Positions 40,695 through 49,494 of a stretch of 64,000 nt of DNA are shown piece by piece. Within the stretch, counting starts at the first letter, position 1. The number at the start of each line of letters is the position of its first letter. The position numbers were made by a program, and so were the translations under genes. Source of the stretch: Corynebacterium resistens DSM 45100 (GTDB lineage: Bacteria; Actinomycetota; Actinomycetes; Mycobacteriales; Mycobacteriaceae); assembly GCF_000177535.2 (NCBI RefSeq), contig NC_015673.1, forward strand, positions 682,001 through 746,000, given 5' to 3'. The notes below the pieces were generated by a model. It worked only from the letters and a program-made list of their open reading frames with translations, did not search any database and was not told the DNA's origin.

Positions 40695-41939
40695 TTGTCA
40701 CCGGAAAAAGTAGATGTTTGTGTCATCGGTCTAGGATACATAGGCCTGCCAACTGCGGTTTTTCTCGCGGACGCGGGACTAAAGGTTGTGGGTACCGATA
40801 TTTCAGAGGAGCGTCTGCGTAAAGTAGCTTCCGGGAAGTTACCTTTTGTCGAGCCTGGTTTGGACACAATGCTGTCAGAGGTTGTAGGTACTGGCGCGCT
40901 CGGGGTTTCGTCAGTGCCAGTTAAAGCTAAGAGCTTTATTGTTGCTGTACCTACACCAGTGACCGAAGACAAGATGGTTGATTACCGATATATTGATTCG
41001 GCAACTGACAGCTTGGCAGAAGTAGTCGAACGGGATGATCTCGTGGTTCTTGAATCGACCTCGCCTCCAGGCACTACTGAGCGGCTAGCTCAACGTATCC
41101 TCAGTTCTCGAGCCGACCTCGGGGCCTCCTTAGGTGAGGCACCAATCCATGTAGCTCACTGTCCCGAGAGAGTTTTGCCCGGGGATATTGTGAATGAGAT
41201 GCGGACCAACTCTCGTGTCATCGGAGGGGTTTCATTGGTCGCCGCGGATCGTGCTCGCCAGCTTTATGAAGCGTTTTGTTCGGGCGATGTCGTTGTCACC
41301 GATGCCAAAACGGCAGAGATGGTGAAGCTCGTTGAAAACTCATTCCGAGACGTGAATATTGCCTTCGCGAATGAGTTAGCCAATATGTGTTCACAAAATG
41401 GCGTCAATGTCTGGAATTTGATCGAATTTGCAAATTTGCATCCGCGCGTCAATATTCTACGTCCGGGACCAGGAGTTGGCGGGCATTGCATTGCAGTAGA
41501 TCCTTGGTTTTTGGTTTCGGCTGACCGTGACAACAGCCGACTGATTAAAACTGCGCGTGAAATCAACGACGATCGGCCACGGCGTGTTATCGAACAGGTG
41601 TTGACTGCTGTCAAGGAAAACCAGCCACAAAGGGTTGCAGTTTTGGGCTTAGCTTTCAAAGCAGATATCGATGACCTCCGCGAATCGCCGGCCTTGGCCA
41701 TCGCCACGTCTCTAGCTGAGCACCTTCCTGATGGGGAACTTCTCGTGTGCGAACCTAATGTTCCGACGTGCCCTGCAAGCCTCGCGAAGTACAAGAACAT
41801 CTCATTCGATTCACTGGATGAGTGCATCGAAAAAGCTGATTTAGTCGTGCTACTAGTTGATCATAAAGAGTTTGTTGGGTTGAGGGAACGGTTGGCTCCG
41901 TCTGTCCCCGTCATCGACACCCGCGGACTGTTGCAGTAG
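40695..41939 (+). CDS. wecC: UDP-N-acetyl-D-mannosamine dehydrogenase
   Basis: 414 residues from the TTG at 40695 (GGGTAGG upstream); a TTG at 40680 is an alternative. The NAD fold begins VDVCVIGLGYIGLPTAVFLA. VAVPTPVTEDKMVDYRYIDS and HCPERVLPGDIVNEMRTNSR are WecC-like, and the catalytic cysteine is in RPGPGVGGHCIAVDPWFLVS. It should oxidise UDP-ManNAc twice to UDP-ManNAcA in the cytosol, using the product of the wecB gene eight kilobases upstream. It is distinct from the UDP-glucose dehydrogenase at 52 kb. It ends a compact run of overlapping genes; 127 bp follow before the glycosyltransferase array. Confidence 0.9.
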   Translation: MSPEKVDVCVIGLGYIGLPTAVFLADAGLKVVGTDISEERLRKVASGKLPFVEPGLDTMLSEVVGTGALGVSSVPVKAKSFIVAVPTPVTEDKMVDYRYIDSATDSLAEVVERDDLVVLESTSPPGTTERLAQRILSSRADLGASLGEAPIHVAHCPERVLPGDIVNEMRTNSRVIGGVSLVAADRARQLYEAFCSGDVVVTDAKTAEMVKLVENSFRDVNIAFANELANMCSQNGVNVWNLIEFANLHPRVNILRPGPGVGGHCIAVDPWFLVSADRDNSRLIKTAREINDDRPRRVIEQVLTAVKENQPQRVAVLGLAFKADIDDLRESPALAIATSLAEHLPDGELLVCEPNVPTCPASLAKYKNISFDSLDECIEKADLVVLLVDHKEFVGLRERLAPSVPVIDTRGLLQ

Positions 41940-42066
41940 GCAGAAAAGGTGGATTAGGTCCACGTTTGATGCCGGCGTTTGATTGTTAAAGCCGCATAAA
42001 AATAGAACAGAATACCTCCGATTTTTCGTGACTAGTTTTCACTTCTTGTGTTAAGGATGAGATTTC

Positions 42067-44031
42067 ATGAAAGTTACCGCGATTCTGCCGGTACGCAACA
42101 GGAATGCGCGTCGTGTGCAGCAGGCTGCTCACACGCTGCTTGCTAGTACTCGGAGTTTTGACATCGAGTTAATCGTTTCCGACTACGGATCCGATAATCG
42201 CAATGAAATTCAGGAGGCGGCTGAAAAAGCTGGTGCCCGTTATATATTCACGGAGGCTGATTACTGGAATAAGCCGGTATGTTTGAATGAGGCCATTCGG
42301 ATCTCTAGCGGAGATTACATTGTTTGCGCCGACATAGATATTTTATGGCATCCAATTGCCCTAGCCGGCGGATTGTCCAGTATTGACGATCATGCGGTCT
42401 TAGCTTTTCAATCTAGGGATCTTCCAGCTTCATTGACAGATACCCTCCTTGAACAAGAAACCGAGTTCATTGACTGGGAGCGGCTTGAGCAGGAATCAGT
42501 ACTGCATTCGACTTGGGGTAACGGCATCCTTTTATTCCCCAGAAAAGCTTGGGAGTTGGTCGGTGGCTACGATGAGCGGCTCAGTATTTATGGTGTCGAG
42601 GACTTGGATTTTTGTCGCCGAGCTCAGTTCTCTGGATTCAGATTTGTGTGGTCAAACCCGTTTACTAGCCGGATCTATCACGTCTGGCACGAGAAAGTTG
42701 CAAACAGTCTTCCGAAATCTTCGTTCAATAGGGCTTTAGAGCGAAACAGAAACGTTTGGCGGACCGATTGTTCGGTGGTTCGTAATGTGTGTGGTGGGGG
42801 TGTTGGTTCTGGTCCTTTGGTGTCGGTGATTATTGCGACGAAGGGGCGGGCTGAGTTGTTGCGGGAGTGTTTGGCATCTATTTTGTGTCAGACGGTTCAG
42901 GATTTTGAGGTCATTGTTGTTGATGACGGTATGTTGGACGATTCGCGGGGTGTTGTGGAGTCGTTTGCTGATTCGCGGTTGAAGTACTTTGGTGTGGAGG
43001 AGCCTCAGGGTATTTCTGCTGCGCGTAATTTGGGGGCGTCGTATGCTTCGGGTCGTTTTGTGGCGGTGATGGATGATGATGATATCTGTTTGCCGAATCG
43101 GTTTGAGGTGTCGTTGAGGGCTATTGGTCCTGGTGTTGATGGGTGTGTGGGTGGTTTCATTACGTTCTACGACGATGGTCGTGTGGAGTCGTGGGATGAT
43201 CCGTTGCCTGATGCGGAGGGGAGTTTCGTGCGGGGTGGTTTTGCCGGGCATCCTACGTGGATGGTTCGGCGTGAGGTGTTTGAGCTGTTTCCTTATGACG
43301 AGTCTTTTACGTCGTCGGTGGATAACAATATTGCGTTGCGGATGATTAATTCTGGTGTTCGGCTGGTTCATACGGGTGCTCCTCATGTGTTGCGTCGGGT
43401 TCATGAAGGGCAAGTAACGAATAAGGATGCGCAGTTCCAGGGGTTTGGTGCGTTGATTGATCGTTCGTGGTTGTGGTCGGGATATTCCGGTGTGGAGATG
43501 TCGGCTTTGAAGAATCGTTCGCAGGCGAATGCTCCGAAGAATCGGGCGACGTTGTATGAGTCGGTGTTCCTTCCGAATTTTCCTGATGAGTTGGTGGAGA
43601 AGAAGGTTGATGCGGTGGTTTATTGCCGGGCTGATGCTGAGGCTGTGAAGAAGGTGGGCACGGTGTTGGCGCGGTGTGAGGTTGTGGATGCTGGCGGTGA
43701 GTTGGTGTTTGCGAAGTACAGGTTTGATGGTGATTGGTTTACTCGGGCTCGTTTAGCTCAGTGTGGTGCTGTTGTTGAGGTGGTGTCTTTCCGTATGTCT
43801 TCGCGGGAGGGTGTGCGTCAGTATGTGGCGACGGATCCTGTGTTTGCGGTGTCTGTTCCGTGGCGGGTTATCACCGAACAACACCCAGAATCATCCGAAT
43901 TCAAAGTACTGTCCGCCGATAGTTCGACCGGTGCGCAGCAAATTTTTTCGGTAGAAAGTAATGAAGATTGCTTTTCCGTATCTGGTGACAGTAGCGCTCT
44001 CAAGTTTGAAGTAGTGAGGTCAGAAGACTAA
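42067..44031 (+). CDS. Bifunctional glycosyltransferase 1 of the tandem array (N1-module-C1)
   Basis: 654 residues. The N-terminal GT-A domain begins MKVTAILPVRNRNARRVQQA, has the DIDI metal site (YIVCADIDILWHP) and a galactosyltransferase-like GGYDERLSIYGVEDLDFCRR. At residue 233 (DCSVVRN) it switches into a second GT2 domain shared with the two following genes: LVSVIIATKGRAELLRECLA, DFEVIVVDDGM, AVMDDDDICLPNRFEVS. A module-encoded tail and a unique C1 end (SSEFKVLSADSSTGAQ) follow. Two GT-A domains in one chain recall capsule polymerases such as chondroitin synthases; sugars are unknown. The AAGGA site before ATG 42067 follows a 127-bp gap, so this gene may start its own transcript. Its stop overlaps the next start (TAATG). 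Confidence 0.88.
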   Translation: MKVTAILPVRNRNARRVQQAAHTLLASTRSFDIELIVSDYGSDNRNEIQEAAEKAGARYIFTEADYWNKPVCLNEAIRISSGDYIVCADIDILWHPIALAGGLSSIDDHAVLAFQSRDLPASLTDTLLEQETEFIDWERLEQESVLHSTWGNGILLFPRKAWELVGGYDERLSIYGVEDLDFCRRAQFSGFRFVWSNPFTSRIYHVWHEKVANSLPKSSFNRALERNRNVWRTDCSVVRNVCGGGVGSGPLVSVIIATKGRAELLRECLASILCQTVQDFEVIVVDDGMLDDSRGVVESFADSRLKYFGVEEPQGISAARNLGASYASGRFVAVMDDDDICLPNRFEVSLRAIGPGVDGCVGGFITFYDDGRVESWDDPLPDAEGSFVRGGFAGHPTWMVRREVFELFPYDESFTSSVDNNIALRMINSGVRLVHTGAPHVLRRVHEGQVTNKDAQFQGFGALIDRSWLWSGYSGVEMSALKNRSQANAPKNRATLYESVFLPNFPDELVEKKVDAVVYCRADAEAVKKVGTVLARCEVVDAGGELVFAKYRFDGDWFTRARLAQCGAVVEVVSFRMSSREGVRQYVATDPVFAVSVPWRVITEQHPESSEFKVLSADSSTGAQQIFSVESNEDCFSVSGDSSALKFEVVRSED

Positions 44032-44734
44032 TGCATATTTGCGTCGTCATTCCGTTCCGCGATCGTGATCAAGATAGATTAAGGCGAGCTGTAGCCTCCA
44101 TTCTTCGATCCAACGGTGATTTCAAGCTGTCGGTTGTGATCTCGGATTTTGGTAGCGCGGACAAGACAGTGGCTGAAGCTGTCGCAGCAGAATTTGAAAA
44201 CGCTTCGGTTGCTTATACTCCGTCCGATCACTGGAATCGGTCTGCGGCTATTAACGCTGGCGTCAATACAGTGCGCGCAGATTTTTATCTCCTTTCAGAT
44301 GCCGACTTGATTTGGCCTGAAGATACGATCGCGAATGCTGCTCGAAACTTGAATCAAAAGAGCGACGCGATTCTTGTTTTCGACGTTCGATACTTGCGCG
44401 AGGAGACTCCGGTTGAGCTGTATGACAGTGAGCATCTGTCACCGGAACTACTGGATAATTGGGCTAAGGTGAACCCTCGCTGGGGCGAAGGTATCTGTCT
44501 CGTGAGTCGGTCCGTATTCGAAAGGATAGGCGGATACGACTCCCGAATGACCATCTATGGATACGAGGACAACGACTTCACTCGTCGAGCCCGTGGGGTA
44601 GGGATCCGAGTGCAATGGGTGAATTTCACCGATTGTCCTGTGTATCACGTATGGCACCTCCCTGTGGGCTCAGTAGTCGCTAAGTCCGATAAGGCTGTAG
44701 CTCGCGCATATAAGAAGAACGGTGATATTTTCAA
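42762..44734 (+). repeat. 1,973-bp tandem unit, copy 1 (module-C1-N2)
   Basis: Starts at GACCGATTGTTCGGTGG inside gene 1 and ends just before the same sequence at 44735 inside gene 2. It contains the shared module, the C1 end of gene 1 and the N2 part of gene 2. The stretches I compared with the next unit are identical. Confidence 0.85.
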
Positions 44735-46004
44735 GACCGATTGTTCGGTGGTTCGTAATGTGTGTGGTGGGGGTGTTGGTTCTGGTCCTTTGGTGTCGGT
44801 GATTATTGCGACGAAGGGGCGGGCTGAGTTGTTGCGGGAGTGTTTGGCATCTATTTTGTGTCAGACGGTTCAGGATTTTGAGGTCATTGTTGTTGATGAC
44901 GGTATGTTGGACGATTCGCGGGGTGTTGTGGAGTCGTTTGCTGATTCGCGGTTGAAGTACTTTGGTGTGGAGGAGCCTCAGGGTATTTCTGCTGCGCGTA
45001 ATTTGGGGGCGTCGTATGCTTCGGGTCGTTTTGTGGCGGTGATGGATGATGATGATATCTGTTTGCCGAATCGGTTTGAGGTGTCGTTGAGGGCTATTGG
45101 TCCTGGTGTTGATGGGTGTGTGGGTGGTTTCATTACGTTCTACGACGATGGTCGTGTGGAGTCGTGGGATGATCCGTTGCCTGATGCGGAGGGGAGTTTC
45201 GTGCGGGGTGGTTTTGCCGGGCATCCTACGTGGATGGTTCGGCGTGAGGTGTTTGAGCTGTTTCCTTATGACGAGTCTTTTACGTCGTCGGTGGATAACA
45301 ATATTGCGTTGCGGATGATTAATTCTGGTGTTCGGCTGGTTCATACGGGTGCTCCTCATGTGTTGCGTCGGGTTCATGAAGGGCAAGTAACGAATAAGGA
45401 TGCGCAGTTCCAGGGGTTTGGTGCGTTGATTGATCGTTCGTGGTTGTGGTCGGGATATTCCGGTGTGGAGATGTCGGCTTTGAAGAATCGTTCGCAGGCG
45501 AATGCTCCGAAGAATCGGGCGACGTTGTATGAGTCGGTGTTCCTTCCGAATTTTCCTGATGAGTTGGTGGAGAAGAAGGTTGATGCGGTGGTTTATTGCC
45601 GGGCTGATGCTGAGGCTGTGAAGAAGGTGGGCACGGTGTTGGCGCGGTGTGAGGTTGTGGATGCTGGCGGTGAGTTGGTGTTTGCGAAGTACAGGTTTGA
45701 TGGTGATTGGTTTACTCGGGCTCGTTTAGCTCAGTGTGGTGCTGTTGTTGAGGTGGTGTCTTTCCGTATGTCTTCGCGGGAGGGTGTGCGTCAGTATGTG
45801 GCGACGGATCCTGTGTTTGCGGTGTCTGTTCCGTGGCGGGTTATCACCGAACAACACCCAGAATCATCCGAATTCAAAGTACTGTCCGCCGATAGTTCGA
45901 CCGGTGCGCAGCAAATTTTTTCGGTAGAAAGTAATGAAGATTGCTTTTCCGTATCTGGTGACAGTAGCGCTCTCAAGTTTGAAGTAGTGAGGTCAGAAGA
46001 CTAA
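44031..46004 (+). CDS. Bifunctional glycosyltransferase 2 of the tandem array (N2-module-C1)
   Basis: 657 residues. The N-terminal GT-A domain N2 begins MHICVVIPFRDRDQDRLRRA and has YLLSDADLIWPEDTI and GGYDSRMTIYGYEDNDFTRR; it is only distantly related to N1. From residue 236 the protein is identical to gene 1 to the last residue. It is identical to gene 3 from residue 1 through the shared module. It is therefore a perfect hybrid of its neighbours, as expected for the middle product of an unequal crossover. Start and stop overlap the neighbours as TAATG, so translation is coupled. Enzymatic role as for gene 1, probably with a different first sugar. Confidence 0.88.
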   Translation: MHICVVIPFRDRDQDRLRRAVASILRSNGDFKLSVVISDFGSADKTVAEAVAAEFENASVAYTPSDHWNRSAAINAGVNTVRADFYLLSDADLIWPEDTIANAARNLNQKSDAILVFDVRYLREETPVELYDSEHLSPELLDNWAKVNPRWGEGICLVSRSVFERIGGYDSRMTIYGYEDNDFTRRARGVGIRVQWVNFTDCPVYHVWHLPVGSVVAKSDKAVARAYKKNGDIFKTDCSVVRNVCGGGVGSGPLVSVIIATKGRAELLRECLASILCQTVQDFEVIVVDDGMLDDSRGVVESFADSRLKYFGVEEPQGISAARNLGASYASGRFVAVMDDDDICLPNRFEVSLRAIGPGVDGCVGGFITFYDDGRVESWDDPLPDAEGSFVRGGFAGHPTWMVRREVFELFPYDESFTSSVDNNIALRMINSGVRLVHTGAPHVLRRVHEGQVTNKDAQFQGFGALIDRSWLWSGYSGVEMSALKNRSQANAPKNRATLYESVFLPNFPDELVEKKVDAVVYCRADAEAVKKVGTVLARCEVVDAGGELVFAKYRFDGDWFTRARLAQCGAVVEVVSFRMSSREGVRQYVATDPVFAVSVPWRVITEQHPESSEFKVLSADSSTGAQQIFSVESNEDCFSVSGDSSALKFEVVRSED

Positions 46005-46707
46005 TGCATATTTGCGTCGTCATTCCGTTCCGCGATCGTGATCAAGATAGATTAAGGCGAGCTGTAGCCTCCATTCTTCGATCCAACGGTGATTTCAAGC
46101 TGTCGGTTGTGATCTCGGATTTTGGTAGCGCGGACAAGACAGTGGCTGAAGCTGTCGCAGCAGAATTTGAAAACGCTTCGGTTGCTTATACTCCGTCCGA
46201 TCACTGGAATCGGTCTGCGGCTATTAACGCTGGCGTCAATACAGTGCGCGCAGATTTTTATCTCCTTTCAGATGCCGACTTGATTTGGCCTGAAGATACG
46301 ATCGCGAATGCTGCTCGAAACTTGAATCAAAAGAGCGACGCGATTCTTGTTTTCGACGTTCGATACTTGCGCGAGGAGACTCCGGTTGAGCTGTATGACA
46401 GTGAGCATCTGTCACCGGAACTACTGGATAATTGGGCTAAGGTGAACCCTCGCTGGGGCGAAGGTATCTGTCTCGTGAGTCGGTCCGTATTCGAAAGGAT
46501 AGGCGGATACGACTCCCGAATGACCATCTATGGATACGAGGACAACGACTTCACTCGTCGAGCCCGTGGGGTAGGGATCCGAGTGCAATGGGTGAATTTC
46601 ACCGATTGTCCTGTGTATCACGTATGGCACCTCCCTGTGGGCTCAGTAGTCGCTAAGTCCGATAAGGCTGTAGCTCGCGCATATAAGAAGAACGGTGATA
46701 TTTTCAA
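44735..46707 (+). repeat. 1,973-bp tandem unit, copy 2 (module-C1-N2)
   Basis: Direct continuation of copy 1 with no gap; same content and length. Confidence 0.85.
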
Positions 46708-47986
46708 GACCGATTGTTCGGTGGTTCGTAATGTGTGTGGTGGGGGTGTTGGTTCTGGTCCTTTGGTGTCGGTGATTATTGCGACGAAGGGGCGGGCTGA
46801 GTTGTTGCGGGAGTGTTTGGCATCTATTTTGTGTCAGACGGTTCAGGATTTTGAGGTCATTGTTGTTGATGACGGTATGTTGGACGATTCGCGGGGTGTT
46901 GTGGAGTCGTTTGCTGATTCGCGGTTGAAGTACTTTGGTGTGGAGGAGCCTCAGGGTATTTCTGCTGCGCGTAATTTGGGGGCGTCGTATGCTTCGGGTC
47001 GTTTTGTGGCGGTGATGGATGATGATGATATCTGTTTGCCGAATCGGTTTGAGGTGTCGTTGAGGGCTATTGGTCCTGGTGTTGATGGGTGTGTGGGTGG
47101 TTTCATTACGTTCTACGACGATGGTCGTGTGGAGTCGTGGGATGATCCGTTGCCTGATGCGGAGGGGAGTTTCGTGCGGGGTGGTTTTGCCGGGCATCCT
47201 ACGTGGATGGTTCGGCGTGAGGTGTTTGAGCTGTTTCCTTATGACGAGTCTTTTACGTCGTCGGTGGATAACAATATTGCGTTGCGGATGATTAATTCTG
47301 GTGTTCGGCTGGTTCATACGGGTGCTCCTCATGTGTTGCGTCGGGTTCATGAAGGGCAAGTAACGAATAAGGATGCGCAGTTCCAGGGGTTTGGTGCGTT
47401 GATTGATCGTTCGTGGTTGTGGTCGGGATATTCCGGTGTGGAGATGTCGGCTTTGAAGAATCGTTCGCAGGCGAATGCTCCGAAGAATCGGGCGACGTTG
47501 TATGAGTCGGTGTTCCTTCCGAATTTTCCTGATGAGTTGGTGGAGAAGAAGGTTGATGCGGTGGTTTATTGCCGGGCTGATGCTGAGGCTGTGAAGAAGG
47601 TGGGCACGGTGTTGGCGCGGTGTGAGGTTGTGGATGCTGGCGGTGAGTTGGTGTTTGCGAAGTACAGGTTTGATGGTGATTGGTTTACTCGGGCTCGTTT
47701 AGCTCAGTGTGGTGCTGTTGTTGAGGTGGTGTCTTTCCGTATGTCTTCGCGGGAGGGTGTGCGTCAGTATGTGGCGACGGATCCTGTGTTTGCGGTGTCT
47801 GTTCCGTGGCGGGTTATCACCGAACAGCACCCAGAATCAAAGGACTTTGTTCTAACTTCATCAGCTGGAACGGAGAACACTAGCGTGAAGATTCAGAGAA
47901 CAGAGACGGATGCAGATGGAATGCAGTGCACAATTGCAAGCCCCTCGTCAGCTTTCAACTACAGCATCGTAAAGGGAGAAGTTTAA
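46004..47986 (+). CDS. Bifunctional glycosyltransferase 3 of the tandem array (N2-module-C3)
   Basis: 660 residues. It is identical to gene 2 from the start through the shared module as far as WRVITEQHPES. It then has its own C3 end (KDFVLTSSAGTENTSVKIQR, then TETDADGMQ). The divergence begins at 47827 with one base change and is complete after 47839, just where the G/T-rich codon pattern ends. Domains: N2 GT-A (residues 1-~230), second GT2 domain (~250-480), tail. It is followed after 1 bp by the unrecognised gene at 47988. Confidence 0.88.
   Translation: MHICVVIPFRDRDQDRLRRAVASILRSNGDFKLSVVISDFGSADKTVAEAVAAEFENASVAYTPSDHWNRSAAINAGVNTVRADFYLLSDADLIWPEDTIANAARNLNQKSDAILVFDVRYLREETPVELYDSEHLSPELLDNWAKVNPRWGEGICLVSRSVFERIGGYDSRMTIYGYEDNDFTRRARGVGIRVQWVNFTDCPVYHVWHLPVGSVVAKSDKAVARAYKKNGDIFKTDCSVVRNVCGGGVGSGPLVSVIIATKGRAELLRECLASILCQTVQDFEVIVVDDGMLDDSRGVVESFADSRLKYFGVEEPQGISAARNLGASYASGRFVAVMDDDDICLPNRFEVSLRAIGPGVDGCVGGFITFYDDGRVESWDDPLPDAEGSFVRGGFAGHPTWMVRREVFELFPYDESFTSSVDNNIALRMINSGVRLVHTGAPHVLRRVHEGQVTNKDAQFQGFGALIDRSWLWSGYSGVEMSALKNRSQANAPKNRATLYESVFLPNFPDELVEKKVDAVVYCRADAEAVKKVGTVLARCEVVDAGGELVFAKYRFDGDWFTRARLAQCGAVVEVVSFRMSSREGVRQYVATDPVFAVSVPWRVITEQHPESKDFVLTSSAGTENTSVKIQRTETDADGMQCTIASPSSAFNYSIVKGEV
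46708..47839 (+). repeat. Partial third copy of the tandem unit (module only)
   Basis: Matches the first ~1,130 bp of the 1,973-bp unit with one visible difference at 47827, then diverges into the C3 end. Confidence 0.85.
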
Positions 47987-47987
47987 C

Positions 47988-48647
47988 GTGAAGGCACGAA
48001 TTATCAATGATGATTTCCGTCGGACGGTGTTCAGAGCAGAGCATGAGGATCTAGATGCTGTTTCGAGGGCGCCATTTCTCAAGACGGATCTCGCGCCATC
48101 AATGTTTGATGGTCCGCGTAAGGCGCTCTGCTCGGCATTGCCACACTTGACAAATACGTCGGGGCGATTGCACCTAGACGGTCAGGTTGCACCACTGACT
48201 GCAAAAGGATTGAAGAACCTAGGAAGGTTCCAAGACTTAGACGTAGACACCGGTTCGGTGCGTTACGCTCCAACTGACATCCCAGCTGGTAGCTCCCACC
48301 TGCACGTGAAATCGTGTACCGATTTAGTTGAAGCTGCGGAGTTCGTTGACTCATTTCGAGCTGCTAAATCAAACATTACTGCATTGGCCATAGTGCCTGA
48401 TCAGGGCCTGCGTGGATTTCTTTCTGAACCACGCTTCAGGATAATTCCCAGTAACCTGTGGATGTCGAAGCAAATCGATGATGAAGATACTTACTTCTTC
48501 AAACTGGTTGCGCTTGGTCTTTTGTATTCAATTGACTTACGCGCGGGAAAACTTGTTATTGATAGCGACGTAGAAGTTTCTGAAACGACCTTGGACAATA
48601 TGCGTAACGTGCTTTTCACAGTTGGTCTGAACCTGGAGTTGGTGTAA
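47988..48647 (+). CDS. Unrecognised protein of the polysaccharide cluster (219 residues)
   Basis: GTG start at 47988 preceded by AAAGGGAGAAG. Begins MKARIINDDFRRTVFRAEHE. It has no signal peptide, no membrane helix and no motif I know; the composition is that of a soluble mixed alpha/beta protein (SNITALAIVPDQGLRGFLSE, TYFFKLVALGLLYSIDLRAG). It follows the glycosyltransferase array after 1 bp and overlaps no other gene. The next gene starts 2 bp after its stop, so the two are surely co-expressed and may work together. Confidence 0.72.
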   Translation: MKARIINDDFRRTVFRAEHEDLDAVSRAPFLKTDLAPSMFDGPRKALCSALPHLTNTSGRLHLDGQVAPLTAKGLKNLGRFQDLDVDTGSVRYAPTDIPAGSSHLHVKSCTDLVEAAEFVDSFRAAKSNITALAIVPDQGLRGFLSEPRFRIIPSNLWMSKQIDDEDTYFFKLVALGLLYSIDLRAGKLVIDSDVEVSETTLDNMRNVLFTVGLNLELV

Positions 48648-48649
48648 CG

Positions 48650-49201
48650 ATGAAGGAAGTAATATTTGATCTGCTAACGGGTTTGGATAGCCCCAAGGTT
48701 CGACTAGTAGTTGCGAACGGTAACAAACCGGTTGTTGAAAAGCAACTGGTCATGTGCTTTGAAGGTGAACGTGCACAGGCAGGATGGCACTGGTCTGTTG
48801 CTCTCAAGGGGCGTTATCAGTACATTCCACCAATCGCAGCAAACACCAACCACATCACGGAGGTTAAAGGCGCTCCAGATAGCCTAAGAACTACGGGATG
48901 CAGGTTGAAGGTCGTTAGCTTCAGTGCAGGCAAGAAGGATTTGGAAGCTATCCTCAACGGCATTTCTGTCTCCATTGAGGGATTCAGGCCTCATACCTGT
49001 GAGAGAGTTGTGGAAACCTACTCATACGATTTTTCCGATTCTGCCGCGGATGGTTCTTCCTACTCTGCACCTGCGGTGATTGAAAAAGTAGCGAACGTTC
49101 CTGAACTTCGGAAGACTCTTGCAGGTCAGCAAGCTGGTGTCGCAGTTAAGCGGAAAATCGCAAGCGCGGTTCGTGGACTTAACCTAAAACGTAACCAATA
49201 G
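48650..49201 (+). CDS. Unrecognised protein of the polysaccharide cluster (183 residues)
   Basis: Begins MKEVIFDLLTGLDSPKVRLV. The N-terminal ~110 residues look beta-rich (VKGAPDSLRTTGCRLKVVSF). A Ser/Ala-rich stretch (SDSAADGSSYSAPAVIEKV) and a basic C-terminal helix (AVKRKIASAVRGLNLKRNQ) follow, the latter reminiscent of the basic tail of the protein at 34904-35575. No catalytic motif is seen. It is the last gene of the operon; a small hairpin lies 21 bp after the stop. Function unknown. Confidence 0.72.
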   Translation: MKEVIFDLLTGLDSPKVRLVVANGNKPVVEKQLVMCFEGERAQAGWHWSVALKGRYQYIPPIAANTNHITEVKGAPDSLRTTGCRLKVVSFSAGKKDLEAILNGISVSIEGFRPHTCERVVETYSYDFSDSAADGSSYSAPAVIEKVANVPELRKTLAGQQAGVAVKRKIASAVRGLNLKRNQ

Positions 49202-49221
49202 AGGATCGACGGGGAATGTGA

Positions 49222-49244
49222 CTAATCTGAGGGGGACAGATTAG
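49222..49244 (+). terminator. Possible terminator at the end of the polysaccharide operon
   Basis: CTAATCTG and CAGATTAG form an 8-bp perfect stem with a 7-nt loop. Only a weak T-rich tail follows (TTGATCGT). Confidence 0.4.
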
Positions 49245-49494
49245 TTGATCGTCTGGTACTTCTTCTCTTATTCAGACCTCGCCACTCTGGAGGAAGAGCA
49301 AAACCAACGTCCTAAAATTCTAGGCAACATAATTTTTTGGGATCTTTCTCGTTTTGCCCATTCGAGGGGCTTGAACGTGGCTGCAGCGGGAGACTTGGTT
49401 TCGCTGCAGACCGATCATTTTAAGACTCCAACTTAAGGCGATTTTGTGAAGATGCCGTTGAATTCGGACAGAGGCGGGCGAGTATGTTTGAAAA

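Noticed and set aside
42736..47359. Long antisense open frames (about 225-238 codons) opposite the shared glycosyltransferase module
   Set aside because: They arise because the sense codons end in G or T, which removes stop codons on the other strand. The translation is low-complexity (His/Arg/Asn/Thr-rich) and there is no ribosome site.
42762..47839. CRISPR-like or phage-like repeat structure
   Set aside because: The repeats are kilobase-sized coding duplications. No CRISPR array with short repeats and spacers, and no phage structural genes, are seen anywhere in the window.
49245..49436. 63-codon open frame after the polysaccharide operon
   Set aside because: No ribosome site, no recognisable features, non-standard start; probably chance.
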